From NCBI GenBank assembly GCA_051715425.1, contig JBPXJS010000041.1, forward strand, positions 310,001 to 374,000: a DNA stretch of 64,000 bases, given 5' to 3'. A model generated the notes under the pieces. The model was not told the origin of the DNA and did not search any database. It saw nothing but the letters and a program-made list of their open reading frames with translations. Numbering within the stretch: position 1 is the stretch's first letter; each line of letters starts with the position of its first letter. The translations under genes and the position numbers were made by a program. Shown here piece after piece: positions 36,788 to 46,220 of this stretch. This stretch comes from JAJTFA01 sp051715425. GTDB taxonomy: Bacteria > Bacteroidota > Bacteroidia > UKL13-3.

Positions 36788-38229
36788 GCGTTTTAAAATC
36801 TTTAGGTAAGGATACTTTTAACTACGGTATTGGTAAAATAATGCCTCAGGTTATTGGATTCCTTCTAATACCCGTTTATACCAGATTTCTTAATCCGTCT
36901 GATTATGGGATAGTTGAGATGACTGGTGTATTCAGTGCATTTGTAATGATATTTATGCGAATGGCACTACCCGGTTCAATTACCAGATTCTACTATAATT
37001 ACAAAGAAGGTAAAGACCTCAAGGATTATGTTACATCCGTATTTTGGTTAATGAAAATACTTGGCCTCACAGTAGCAGTTATCACCGGTATTATTGTCTA
37101 TTTTTTTGCCGGCACACTTATACCGGGATTGCCATTCTGGCCATTTGTACTTATTGCTTTGGCAACTGCCTTTTTAACAACCAACTCAGAAATTCAGAAA
37201 AGACTACTGCAGGCCAGAAGGCAATCTGCCTATTCTGCCAAACTAAATATTGCTACTGCCGCATTGGGAATATTACTGGTATTGTTATTTGTTCCGGTAT
37301 TAAAAATGGGAGCCCTCGGTTTTATTTTAGCAGGTTTGATTGCGGCAATTGTATTTTTTATTCAGGCTCATTATTATCTCCGTTTCGATTTGCAGGGTTC
37401 ATTTAAGCCTGCATTGTTAAAGCATTCCGTTAAATATGCCATTCATATTCTTCCTTCTCATCTGATTACGCCTTTTTGTGCATTATTCTCCCGCTCACTT
37501 CTTTCTTCCGGTTACTCGCTGGAAGCCGTTGGTGTTTTTGCTATTGCCAACCGCTTTATGAGTCCTCTCAATATTGTTTCAGGAGCCTTTAGCAATTCAT
37601 ATGTACCGGTTTATTTTGAAACCAGAGAAAGTAATAGTGAAGAAAATTTGCAGAAACTAATTGCTGCAACCCAACGAATATGGGTTCTGGCTAACATGAT
37701 GTTTCTGGCTATGGCAGTTGCCGGTCCTTTATTTATTGTATTGTTAACACCCGATAAATACCACAGCGGTGCCAACCTTATTCCTGTCTTAAGTTTAACC
37801 TTTCTTATCGGGGTTTTCTATGATATGTATACACAGGAACTTTATTACAGCAAACAAACTCAGTGGGTTAGTATTATTGCCGTTATGCGATTCATTGCCA
37901 ATATCAGTGTATTGTTGTTAACGGTAAATTCTTTGGGCATTTTTGCTATTCCGGTGAGCTTACTTGCAGAATCAATAGTTATCACTACAACTGCTTACTT
38001 TATATCAAGAAAACAATTCAGGCTAAAAAAAGATAATTCCTTCCTTACCGTGATAACTGCTGCCAGCATATCACTCGCATCCATACAAACAATTATGCTT
38101 TATTACTCCTTTCCCCTGCATATTCTCATACTGAGCGGGATTGTATTAATCATCATGTTTCTCGGATTTCTGCATTATAAAAAGTATTTTAACTTTAATA
38201 CCCTACTAACCCGAATAAGAAAATCATAA
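36784..38229 (+). CDS. Lipid-linked oligosaccharide flippase (Wzx-like)
   Basis: It has a TTG start overlapping the upstream stop by 4 nt and 481 residues with about 12-14 TM helices. The N-terminus SLGKDTFNYGIGKIMPQVIGFLLIPVYTRFLNPSDYGIVEM is the polysaccharide biosynthesis protein (MOP superfamily) pattern. It is expected to flip undecaprenyl-linked repeat units to the periplasm for polymerisation. No Wzy polymerase is identifiable elsewhere in the window. Confidence 0.88.
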   Translation: MSVLKSLGKDTFNYGIGKIMPQVIGFLLIPVYTRFLNPSDYGIVEMTGVFSAFVMIFMRMALPGSITRFYYNYKEGKDLKDYVTSVFWLMKILGLTVAVITGIIVYFFAGTLIPGLPFWPFVLIALATAFLTTNSEIQKRLLQARRQSAYSAKLNIATAALGILLVLLFVPVLKMGALGFILAGLIAAIVFFIQAHYYLRFDLQGSFKPALLKHSVKYAIHILPSHLITPFCALFSRSLLSSGYSLEAVGVFAIANRFMSPLNIVSGAFSNSYVPVYFETRESNSEENLQKLIAATQRIWVLANMMFLAMAVAGPLFIVLLTPDKYHSGANLIPVLSLTFLIGVFYDMYTQELYYSKQTQWVSIIAVMRFIANISVLLLTVNSLGIFAIPVSLLAESIVITTTAYFISRKQFRLKKDNSFLTVITAASISLASIQTIMLYYSFPLHILILSGIVLIIMFLGFLHYKKYFNFNTLLTRIRKS

Positions 38230-38233
38230 CCAT

Positions 38234-39244
38234 ATGTTATCAAATAAGTCAATTTTAATAACCGGAGGAACAGGTTCTTTAGGTAAAGAACTTACCAAAA
38301 CAATTCTAAGCAAATGGCCCGATGTGAAAAAGCTTATCATTTACTCAAGAGATGAGCAAAAGCAATTCCAGATGGAACAGGAATTTCCGGTAAGCAAATA
38401 CCCTGCAGTACGTTATTTCATAGGCGATGTAAGAGATCTTGAAAGACTTAAACGCGCCTTAACCGGTGTGGATTACGTTATACATGCTGCGGCAATGAAA
38501 CACGTACATATTGCCGAGTATAATCCGGATGAATGTGTGAAAACGAATGTAGGAGGGGCGGAAAATTTGATAAAGGCCGCGCTTGAAACTAATGTTAAAA
38601 AGGTAGTGGCGTTATCTACGGATAAGGCATGTGCTCCAATTAACCTTTATGGTGCCACTAAACTAACTTCAGACAAACTTTTTATAGCAGCCAATAATAT
38701 CAAAGGATTCAAGGATATCAAATTCTCTGTTGTTCGTTACGGCAACGTCATGGGTTCAAACGGCTCTGTTATTCCCTTTTTTATTAACAAGAAAAAAGAA
38801 GGTGTGTTGCCAATTACAGATCCCAATATGACCCGTTTTAATATCTCCCTTGCAGGTGGTGTTGATATGGTGCTGCATGCTTTAGAACATGCATGGGGTG
38901 GAGAATTATATGTACCTAAAATTCCTTCCTATAAAATAATGGACGTGGCAGAAGCGATAGGCCCGGAATGTGAACACAGGGTTTCAGGTATAAGACCCGG
39001 AGAGAAAATCCATGAAGAAATGATAACAAGTTCTGATTCATTCACCACTTATGATTTGGGTAAGTACTATGTTATTCTTCCACAGGAGCCTATCTGGGAT
39101 TTGCAGGAATTTATTAAACAGTTTAATGCCAAACATGTGCCCGAAGGATTTAATTACACATCGGGTGAAAACACAGAGTGGGAAACTGTTGAAAGCCTCC
39201 GAAAATTAATTAAAGAACACGTTGATCCAACTTTTGTTGTATAA
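38234..39244 (+). CDS. pseB: UDP-GlcNAc 4,6-dehydratase, inverting (PseB)
   Basis: This is a 336-residue extended SDR. GGTGSLG is the NADP motif; IHAAAMKHVHIAEYNP and LSTDKACAPINLYGATKL are diagnostic of the PseB/CapD-like group, with the STDK Lys/Asp and the YGATK Tyr and Lys in place. It catalyses UDP-GlcNAc to UDP-2-acetamido-2,6-dideoxy-beta-L-arabino-4-hexulose, the first step of pseudaminic acid. PseC starts 4 bp downstream, as in many flagellin-glycosylation islands. Confidence 0.93.
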   Translation: MLSNKSILITGGTGSLGKELTKTILSKWPDVKKLIIYSRDEQKQFQMEQEFPVSKYPAVRYFIGDVRDLERLKRALTGVDYVIHAAAMKHVHIAEYNPDECVKTNVGGAENLIKAALETNVKKVVALSTDKACAPINLYGATKLTSDKLFIAANNIKGFKDIKFSVVRYGNVMGSNGSVIPFFINKKKEGVLPITDPNMTRFNISLAGGVDMVLHALEHAWGGELYVPKIPSYKIMDVAEAIGPECEHRVSGIRPGEKIHEEMITSSDSFTTYDLGKYYVILPQEPIWDLQEFIKQFNAKHVPEGFNYTSGENTEWETVESLRKLIKEHVDPTFVV

Positions 39245-39248
39245 AATA

Positions 39249-40403
39249 ATGAAACCAATACCATACGGAAAACAATACATTAACGAAGACGATCTGAAGG
39301 CAGTTACTGAAACGCTTCAATCTGATTTTCTTACCCAGGGACCTGCAATTGCTGAGTTTGAAAGTGCCTTTGCAACTTACACCGGTGCAAAATATGCTGT
39401 TGCATTAAGTAATGGAACGGCAGCTCTTCACCTATGTGCAATGGCATTGGATGTAAATGAAAAGAGTAATGTAATTACAACCCCAATTACATTTGCTGCA
39501 TCAGCTAACTGCGTGAGGTACTGCGGTGGCAACGTTTTTTTCGCAGATATTAATCCCAATACCTACACCCTTGATATTACAAAAGTCGAAGAACTGATTC
39601 TATCAAAACCTAAAGGATTCTTTCAAGGGATAATCCCGGTTGACTTTGCCGGATATGCTGTGAACCTGGAAGCATTCAGAAATCTGGCTGATAAACACGG
39701 CTTATGGATTATTGAAGATGCATGCCACGCCCCAGGAGGGTATTTTACAGATTCATCAGGTACCGAACAATTCTGCGGAAACGGAACTTATGCCGATATG
39801 GCTATTTTCTCCTTTCACCCGGTTAAACATATTGCATGTGGCGAAGGAGGAATGATTACTACCAACAACGAAGACCTTTACAAAAAGCTTCTGTTACTGA
39901 GAACACATGGCATAACAAAAGATCCCAACCTGTTACACGAAAATCATGGCGCATGGTATTATGAAATGCAAACTCTGGGGTATAACTACAGATTAACTGA
40001 TTTTCAAGCCGCTTTGGGAACTTCACAATTAAAACGGGCGGATCAGGGTCTATTGCGAAGAAGAGAAATCGCTCAAACATATTTTGATGCTTTTAAAGAT
40101 TGTGATTTCATAAAAGGACAATCAGGTGCGGTTGAGGGGCATGCCTATCACCTGTATATCATTGAAACAGATAGACGAAAAGAATTGTATGATTTCCTGA
40201 GAAGCAAGAATATTTTTTGTCAGGTTCATTATATCCCGGTGCACACGCTGCCATACTACACTGAACTTGGACATAAAAAAGGTGATTATTATAATGCCGA
40301 ACACTATTATAGCCAGTGTTTAAGTTTACCTATGTTTCCAACATTAAGTCATGAAGAACAGACATATGTGATTCATCAGATAAAAGACTTTTTCAGTAAC
40401 TAA
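39249..40403 (+). CDS. pseC: UDP-4-amino-4,6-dideoxy-N-acetyl-beta-L-altrosamine transaminase (PseC)
   Basis: The start is ATG 39249 (MKPIPYGKQYINEDD); the open frame goes back to 39222 inside pseB. It has 384 residues. The DegT/DnrJ/EryC1 fold shows IPYGKQ, TQGPAIAEFE, SNGTAALHL, IEDACHAPG and HPVKHIACGEGG, where the Lys of PVKH carries PLP. PseC aminates the PseB product at C4 with glutamate. Its direct position after PseB supports this over other sugar aminotransferases. Confidence 0.92.
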   Translation: MKPIPYGKQYINEDDLKAVTETLQSDFLTQGPAIAEFESAFATYTGAKYAVALSNGTAALHLCAMALDVNEKSNVITTPITFAASANCVRYCGGNVFFADINPNTYTLDITKVEELILSKPKGFFQGIIPVDFAGYAVNLEAFRNLADKHGLWIIEDACHAPGGYFTDSSGTEQFCGNGTYADMAIFSFHPVKHIACGEGGMITTNNEDLYKKLLLLRTHGITKDPNLLHENHGAWYYEMQTLGYNYRLTDFQAALGTSQLKRADQGLLRRREIAQTYFDAFKDCDFIKGQSGAVEGHAYHLYIIETDRRKELYDFLRSKNIFCQVHYIPVHTLPYYTELGHKKGDYYNAEHYYSQCLSLPMFPTLSHEEQTYVIHQIKDFFSN

Positions 40404-40446
40404 TCTTTACCCTTAGTTAGTCATTTAACACAACCAAATTATTTCC

Positions 40447-41310
40447 ATGTCTCCATCAGTCATTCTTGGTACTGTACAATTCGGCCTTCCTTATGGAATA
40501 AATAACTCCAGCGGTCAGGTAAGGAATGAAGAAGCAATAAAAGTGCTTTTGCTTGCTGCTGAACATGGAATAACCACCCTTGATACTGCTGAAGTATATG
40601 GAAACGCCCAGAAAATTATTGGCGATTTTCATCAACATCATGCCCAGCGGTTTCTAATTAATACCAAGTTTAAGGGCACAGAAAACAACACATTACTTGC
40701 CGAGTGCAAAAAAAGCCTCGCGGAGTTAAACATTTCACGTATTGAAACTTATTTCTTTCATAGCTACCAGGACTATACCAACAAACCTGGCTTACGCTCA
40801 GAGCTTAGCGCTCTAAAAGAGCAAGGGCTTATAAGAAAAACCGGTCTTTCCATATATACCAACGAGGAATTTGATACTGCCATTAACGACTCATCTATTG
40901 ATACCATACAACTCCCGTTTAATTTACTTGACAACTATAACAAACGCGGTGCTTTGCTCAATAAAGCTAAACAATCAGGAAAATGCATTCAGGTAAGATC
41001 CGTTTTTCTTCAAGGTTTATTTTTTAAGCCTACAAATGAACTACCAGACTTTTTAATGCCACTTAAACCCTGGCTCGAAAAACTAAACTCACTTGCCAAA
41101 GCATATCAAACCAGCATGGAAACCCTTTGTTTACAATATGCAGCTTCCCAAAACCTGATAGATGAGATTATTATAGGCGTTGATTCCTCTGAGCACCTGA
41201 TAAGAAATCTTGCTTCACTAAACGAAAGATGTAACGAACAATTATTGCAGGAAATCAATAACATAAACGTAGAAGAAACTTCCTTACTTTATCCTTTTAA
41301 CTGGAAATAA
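40447..41310 (+). CDS. Aldo/keto reductase
   Basis: The protein has 287 residues. The TIM-barrel N-terminus is VILGTVQFGLPYGINNS, with the catalytic Asp and Tyr in LDTAEVYGNA, Lys in NTKFKG and His in YFFHSYQDY, all four members of the AKR tetrad. It is NAD(P)H-dependent. It opens a block with a divergent NeuB, an SpsF-like cytidylyltransferase and a class III aminotransferase. I infer that it reduces or oxidises an aldehyde or alcohol on the third ulosonic acid. The 43-bp gap upstream has no recognisable element. Confidence 0.78.
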   Translation: MSPSVILGTVQFGLPYGINNSSGQVRNEEAIKVLLLAAEHGITTLDTAEVYGNAQKIIGDFHQHHAQRFLINTKFKGTENNTLLAECKKSLAELNISRIETYFFHSYQDYTNKPGLRSELSALKEQGLIRKTGLSIYTNEEFDTAINDSSIDTIQLPFNLLDNYNKRGALLNKAKQSGKCIQVRSVFLQGLFFKPTNELPDFLMPLKPWLEKLNSLAKAYQTSMETLCLQYAASQNLIDEIIIGVDSSEHLIRNLASLNERCNEQLLQEINNINVEETSLLYPFNWK

Positions 41311-41312
41311 CT

Positions 41313-42293
41313 ATGACTACTAAAACATATATTATCGCTGAAATAGCACAGGGTTTTGAAGGAAATCCCTGGTTATGCAAAAAATTTATTGAACTGGCAA
41401 AAAAGTCAGGAGCGGATGCTGTAAAATTTCAAATCTTCAGAGCAAGTGAAGTATGTACAGAGGACTATGTATACAATGAACTCTTTAATTCACTTGAGAT
41501 TGACCCAAAAATCTGGACAGAGCTTATCAGCTACAGTAAATCCATAGGAATCGACTTTATTTCCGATGTGGTTGGGATAGAAACATATGACTGGATAAGC
41601 AAAACAGACATTACCTCTTATAAAATCCATTCCACAGATCTGAAAAATTATCCCCTGCTAAAACATATTGGCAACAGAAAACACCGCATCTATGTTGGAA
41701 TAGGTGGAAGTACTGCTGAAGAAATAGCTAAGGCGATAACCTTACTTGGAGATAGTGACCTTGTTCTCCTCACAGGTTTTCAGGCAGAACCCAACCTGCT
41801 GGTTGATGTGGAACTTGATAAAATAAAGCTGTTGCAAAAAATGTTCAATCTGCCGGTAGGTTATGCAGACCATATTGATGCAAATGAAGACCTCGCTGTT
41901 GTATTGCCTTCAATGGCGGTGCTGGCCGGAGCCTCAACAATTGAGAAACACCTTACCATTGACAGAAACAACCTTCAGATTGAAGACTATATTTCGGCTC
42001 TCAACTCTGATGAATTTATACGAATGGTTAACCTGATCAGAAACGTTGAGCAGTTTCCTTCTCAACAGGAATATAAGTTAAGTGACAGGGAAATTGAATA
42101 CAGAAAAAAATCAAAGCGTGTAATTCTGGCTGCTAAAGATATTCCCGCAGGTCACACCATTGATGCAAGTGATATTACCTTGCTGAGAACGGGAACCCCG
42201 GCAGAAATTCTAGATATTGATGAGGTAGTTCATAAACAAACCAAACGAGCATTTAAAAAACTGGAAGTAATAACCAAAACGGAATTGATATGA
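41313..42293 (+). CDS. NeuB-family ulosonic acid synthase, divergent (NeuB-like 2)
   Basis: The protein has 326 residues. It has the NeuB barrel (YIIAEIAQGFEGN, AVKFQIFR, YKIHSTDLKNYPLL, VGYADHID, IEKHLTIDRN) and a C-terminal SAF domain (RVILAAKDIPAGHTI). It departs from the other two synthases of the locus: the N-terminal His of NH/AH is replaced in QGFEG, and the GPD motif after EKHLTIDRN is missing (NNLQIEDYIS). PEP-dependent condensation is expected but with an unusual acceptor. It lies 2 bp after the aldo/keto reductase and overlaps the SpsF-like gene by 4 nt. Confidence 0.75.
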   Translation: MTTKTYIIAEIAQGFEGNPWLCKKFIELAKKSGADAVKFQIFRASEVCTEDYVYNELFNSLEIDPKIWTELISYSKSIGIDFISDVVGIETYDWISKTDITSYKIHSTDLKNYPLLKHIGNRKHRIYVGIGGSTAEEIAKAITLLGDSDLVLLTGFQAEPNLLVDVELDKIKLLQKMFNLPVGYADHIDANEDLAVVLPSMAVLAGASTIEKHLTIDRNNLQIEDYISALNSDEFIRMVNLIRNVEQFPSQQEYKLSDREIEYRKKSKRVILAAKDIPAGHTIDASDITLLRTGTPAEILDIDEVVHKQTKRAFKKLEVITKTELI

Positions 42294-43027
42294 AATTAAT
42301 AGCAACACTTGCCTGTAGAAACAATTCTAAGCGTCTTTACGGCAAACCAATGCAATTGCTGCAAACAAGAACTGTACTCGAGTATATTGTAAAAGGAATT
42401 GAAGCCAATGGAGAAGTAGATGAAATTGTGCTTGCTATCAGTTCTAAAACAGGAAACGAAATTTTTATTGAGGAAGCCAACAGACTTGGGGTAAGATACG
42501 TGCTTGGAGATGACAAAGATGTTCTTAAACGTTTAATTGATGCCTGTGAACTCGGAGGAGGAGATACCATTTATAGGGTAACCACCGAATCACCATTCCC
42601 ATATATTGAAGGGTTAAAAAAAGCCAAAACTTCTCACGAGGAGCAACATGCAGATTATACCACGTATTCCAACCTGCCTGATGGAAGCAGCTTTGAAATA
42701 GTAAGCCTGCGTGCTTTAAAAGCTTCTCATGAGCAAGGAGAAGATCGTCACAGGAGTGAGTTATGTACCTTGTATATGAATGAAAATAAATCCCGGTTTA
42801 AGTTCAATATTCTTGAAACACCGGAGGCTCTTCAACGTGCGGATTATCGTTTAACAATTGATTTTCCTGAAGACCTGATTCTTTGCCGTAAAATCATACT
42901 GGGTCTTGGCGGTGATACAAACTATATCCCTTTCGAAAAGATTATTTCTTTTCTTGATGCTGACCCGGAACTAAGAAAAACCGTAGCCAACCTGACAGAT
43001 GAATCTTACATAAAATTCTTTCACTAA
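42290..43027 (+). CDS. SpsF-like cytidylyltransferase
   Basis: This 245-residue nucleotidyltransferase of the SpsF/acylneuraminate group begins KLIATLACRNNSKRLYGKPM, the NTP-binding loop. EIVLAISSKTGN, YRVTTESPFPYI and RLTIDFPEDLILCRKI follow, the last being a common SpsF signature. It probably makes a CMP-activated form of the product of the adjacent divergent NeuB. It shares its last base with the aminotransferase ATG. Confidence 0.78.
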   Translation: MKLIATLACRNNSKRLYGKPMQLLQTRTVLEYIVKGIEANGEVDEIVLAISSKTGNEIFIEEANRLGVRYVLGDDKDVLKRLIDACELGGGDTIYRVTTESPFPYIEGLKKAKTSHEEQHADYTTYSNLPDGSSFEIVSLRALKASHEQGEDRHRSELCTLYMNENKSRFKFNILETPEALQRADYRLTIDFPEDLILCRKIILGLGGDTNYIPFEKIISFLDADPELRKTVANLTDESYIKFFH

Positions 43028-44376
43028 TGAGACAAATCAGCAATTTCAGTAAATCTGAAGAATACCGTAAAAAAATTCACGACCTGATTCCCGGTGGAGG
43101 TCATACCTATTCCAAGGGAGACGATCAGTTTCCACAATTATCTCCTGCTGCAATACAATATGGCAAAGGAGCCTATGTATGGGATATTGACGGCAACCAG
43201 TACCTTGACTGTTCCATGGGATTAACTTCGGTTAGTCTTGGCCATGCTTATCCTGAAGTAACTGAGCGCGTAAAAAAGGAACTTGATTTTGGTGTAAACT
43301 TTCAACGTCCCTCCTATCTTGAAATGGAAATGGCGGAAAAGTTTCTATCCCTGATTCCGCAACACGATATGATTAAGTTTGCGAAAAACGGATCTATAGT
43401 TACTACAGCAGCAGTGAAACTAGCAAGGGCCCATACAGGAAGAAAACTTGTTGCGTTCCCCGGAGATCATCCTTTCTATTCATACGATGATTGGTTTATT
43501 GGAAAAACGGCATGCAATAAAGGTGTACCTGAAGAAATATCAGCACTCTCTGTAACTTTTCAGGGATGCAACTTGCAATCACTGAAAGAATTGTTTGAAA
43601 AGTATCCGGATCAGATTGCCTGTGTAATAACAGAGCCTGAAAGAAACCAATGCTATTACAACTGTGCCTGTGGCGGCCAACCCGGAGCTTTCCTCGAAAA
43701 AGCGATAAAACTTTGCCATGAGCATGGGGCTTTATTTATTATTGATGAAATGATCACAGGATTTAAAACTGCTCTGCCAGGTTCTTTGGTGAAATATAAC
43801 CTGAAACCGGATATGGCAACATGGGGAAAAGGTATTGCCAATGGCTTTTCCTTTTGCGCACTCACTGGAACAAAAGAGGTAATGGAATTGGGTGGCATTC
43901 GAAACAAAGGTCAGGAAAAGGTATTTCTTACTTCTACCACACATGGTGGAGAAACACATGCTATTGCAGCGGGTATTGCCTCCATAGACGTATTTCAAAA
44001 AAACAATGTCATTGCCCACAATCATGAAATCGGTAACTACTTTCTTGCTAAATGCAATGAAGTTATACAACATCATGAACTGACCAAATATGTACATCTG
44101 ATGAATTGTAACTGGATGCCTGTATTTATATTCCGAAATTCAAAAGAGGAAATATGTCAGGGCATGCGTACGCTGGTATTACAGGAAATGATTAAGCGGG
44201 GAATCCTGTTTCAGGGAGCCTTTGTTCCCTGCTATTCCCATACAAAAGAAGACGTTGATTATTTTGCCGAAGCCCTCGATCAGAGCCTTGTTATTTTCAA
44301 GCAAGCCCTTCACAATGGATATGAATCATATCTTACTGGCGAACCTGCAAAAGCTGTTTTTAGAAAATTATTATAA
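43027..44376 (+). CDS. Class III aminotransferase, glutamate-1-semialdehyde aminomutase-like
   Basis: The protein has 449 residues. PLP features are IIDEMITGFK (Asp240 and Glu241) and ATWGKGIANG with Schiff-base Lys268. Compared with true GSA aminomutase the usual SGTEA loop reads KNGSIVTTA, so the conserved Glu is absent, and a short Cys-rich insertion (CYYNCACGG, 209-217) is present. Similar genes in nonulosonic acid islands suggest amination of a carbonyl on a ulosonic acid or its precursor rather than haem synthesis. It partners the AKR, NeuB-like 2 and SpsF-like genes. Confidence 0.82.
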   Translation: MRQISNFSKSEEYRKKIHDLIPGGGHTYSKGDDQFPQLSPAAIQYGKGAYVWDIDGNQYLDCSMGLTSVSLGHAYPEVTERVKKELDFGVNFQRPSYLEMEMAEKFLSLIPQHDMIKFAKNGSIVTTAAVKLARAHTGRKLVAFPGDHPFYSYDDWFIGKTACNKGVPEEISALSVTFQGCNLQSLKELFEKYPDQIACVITEPERNQCYYNCACGGQPGAFLEKAIKLCHEHGALFIIDEMITGFKTALPGSLVKYNLKPDMATWGKGIANGFSFCALTGTKEVMELGGIRNKGQEKVFLTSTTHGGETHAIAAGIASIDVFQKNNVIAHNHEIGNYFLAKCNEVIQHHELTKYVHLMNCNWMPVFIFRNSKEEICQGMRTLVLQEMIKRGILFQGAFVPCYSHTKEDVDYFAEALDQSLVIFKQALHNGYESYLTGEPAKAVFRKLL

Positions 44377-44394
44377 CTACTAAATATAATTATC

Positions 44395-45597
44395 ATGAGC
44401 GAATTAAAAAGATGTAAAAAATGTCTCCTTCCTGAGACTCACGAAACGATCATTTTTGATGATGACGGAATCTGCAGTGTTTGCAGACAAAATGAATTTA
44501 AAAAAGAAAAAATCGACTGGACTTCTAAAAAAGGAGAACTTGATGAACTTATTGCACAGTATAAAGGAACCGGTGACTACGACTGTATCGTTCCGTTTAG
44601 CGGTGGTAAGGACAGTACCTGGACCTTGTATTATCTGATGAAAGAATACAAACTAAAGCCACTTGTGGTGAGGTTTGACCATGGTTTTCTTCGTCCCAAC
44701 CTGAATGAAAACACCATTAAGGTATTGAGAAACCTTGGGGCCGATTTCCATTCTTTTACCCCAAACTGGAAAGTGGTACAAAGATTAATGTTGCAAAGTT
44801 TTCTTGAAAAAGGAGATTTTTGCTGGCATTGTCATACCGGTATTTATTCTTACCCTATGTGGGTAGCTATCCGATACAATATTCCTTTAATTTTCTGGGG
44901 CGAACCATCTTCAGAGTATACTTCATACTATAGTTATGATCAATCTGAAGAGGTTGATGAAAAAAGATTCAACAGGTATATAAACCTTGGTATTAATGCC
45001 CTGGATATGGCTGTAAGAATTGGCGGTGATATAGATGAGCGTGATTTTAAACCATACTCTTATCCTCCATTAAAGGAGCTGAGAAGAATTGGTTACAGAT
45101 CAGTTTGTCTTGGTTCCTATATTCCATGGGATGTAAGAACACAATCTGAAATAATAAACAAAGAACTTGGCTGGCAGGGCGACCGTGTTGAAAATGTACC
45201 GGCTGAATACAGCTATGAGAAAATTGAGTGCTATATGCAGGGTGTGCGCGATTATATCAAATACATTAAACGAGGATATACCAGACCAACTCACCTTGCT
45301 TCAATAGATATCCGCAATGACCGGATGGAGAGAAGCAAAGGCCTGGATCTGATCAATCAGTTTGAAGGTAAAAAACCACCAAGTTTGGAAATATTCCTTG
45401 AGTTGGTTGGTTTAACAGAAGATGAATTTTTTGAGATCGCGAAAAGTCATACCGTTTCTCCGTGGAAGCTTAATGTATTTGAGCAGGAAATAGGAGAAAA
45501 ATTACCTGACTTCAGCAAATGGTCGAGAGAAGGACGTGCGCAAAGGGATAAGGCGATGGAACAAATCGAACATTGGAAAAAATCTTCCGGCTTATAA
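44395..45597 (+). CDS. N-acetyl sugar amidotransferase (PseA/WbpG family, PP-loop)
   Basis: The protein has 400 residues. It begins with a CxxC...CxxC zinc-ribbon-like motif (C7, C10, C27, C30), then the PP-loop ATP pyrophosphatase motif FSGGKDST (68-75). A further FCWHCHTG motif and LIFWGEPSSEYTSYY match the family. It converts an N-acetyl group to acetamidino on a sugar using ammonia from a HisH/HisF pair, which here follows directly. The known targets are nonulosonic acids or mannuronates. Confidence 0.9.
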   Translation: MSELKRCKKCLLPETHETIIFDDDGICSVCRQNEFKKEKIDWTSKKGELDELIAQYKGTGDYDCIVPFSGGKDSTWTLYYLMKEYKLKPLVVRFDHGFLRPNLNENTIKVLRNLGADFHSFTPNWKVVQRLMLQSFLEKGDFCWHCHTGIYSYPMWVAIRYNIPLIFWGEPSSEYTSYYSYDQSEEVDEKRFNRYINLGINALDMAVRIGGDIDERDFKPYSYPPLKELRRIGYRSVCLGSYIPWDVRTQSEIINKELGWQGDRVENVPAEYSYEKIECYMQGVRDYIKYIKRGYTRPTHLASIDIRNDRMERSKGLDLINQFEGKKPPSLEIFLELVGLTEDEFFEIAKSHTVSPWKLNVFEQEIGEKLPDFSKWSREGRAQRDKAMEQIEHWKKSSGL

Positions 45598-45600
45598 AAT

Positions 45601-46218
45601 ATGATTGGTATCGTAGATTACGGAATGGGTAATCTTTTATCCGTGTACAGCGCATTCGATTACCTCGGAGAGGATGTAAAAATATGTCATCATCCGGAGG
45701 AACTTCTATCAGTTGATAAGATTGTGATTCCGGGTGTTGGCGCATTTAAAGATTGTATTGAAAAACTAAACTCCAGTGGTTTTACAGAAGCATTACATGA
45801 AAACACAATAACCAAGGCAAAACCTACTATGGGCATTTGTCTCGGGATGCAGGTGATGGCCAAATCGAGTCTTGAGGGGGGGGAGTATGAAGGTCTTGGA
45901 TGGTTTGATGCCAGCGTCATTCGCCTCCATCCGGGTGATAAGGATAAAAAGGTACCCAATATCGGATGGAATGATATCACTTATAACTCTTCTGTACCTC
46001 TGTTTAAGGGGTTACCCCAAAAACCGGATTTTTATCTTGTACATTCTTATTATATGAAATGCAACAATCCCGGTCTGGTGGTTGCTTCATATGAATACGG
46101 GCATCAGGTAACGGCTGCCGTATTAAAAGATAATATCTTTGCAACACAGTTTCATCCGGAAAAAAGCCAGGATTACGGATTAAGAATATTAGAAAATTTT
46201 ATTGACTGGAACCCCTGA
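45601..46218 (+). CDS. hisH: HisH-type glutamine amidotransferase subunit
   Basis: The 205-residue class I GATase has nucleophile Cys80 in GICLGMQ and H185/E187 in QFHPEKS. It releases ammonia from glutamine for its HisF partner. Its position between the PP-loop amidotransferase and a HisF variant with an altered active site indicates a role in sugar amidination, not in histidine synthesis; no other his gene is near. Confidence 0.9.
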   Translation: MIGIVDYGMGNLLSVYSAFDYLGEDVKICHHPEELLSVDKIVIPGVGAFKDCIEKLNSSGFTEALHENTITKAKPTMGICLGMQVMAKSSLEGGEYEGLGWFDASVIRLHPGDKDKKVPNIGWNDITYNSSVPLFKGLPQKPDFYLVHSYYMKCNNPGLVVASYEYGHQVTAAVLKDNIFATQFHPEKSQDYGLRILENFIDWNP

Positions 46219-46220
46219 TC

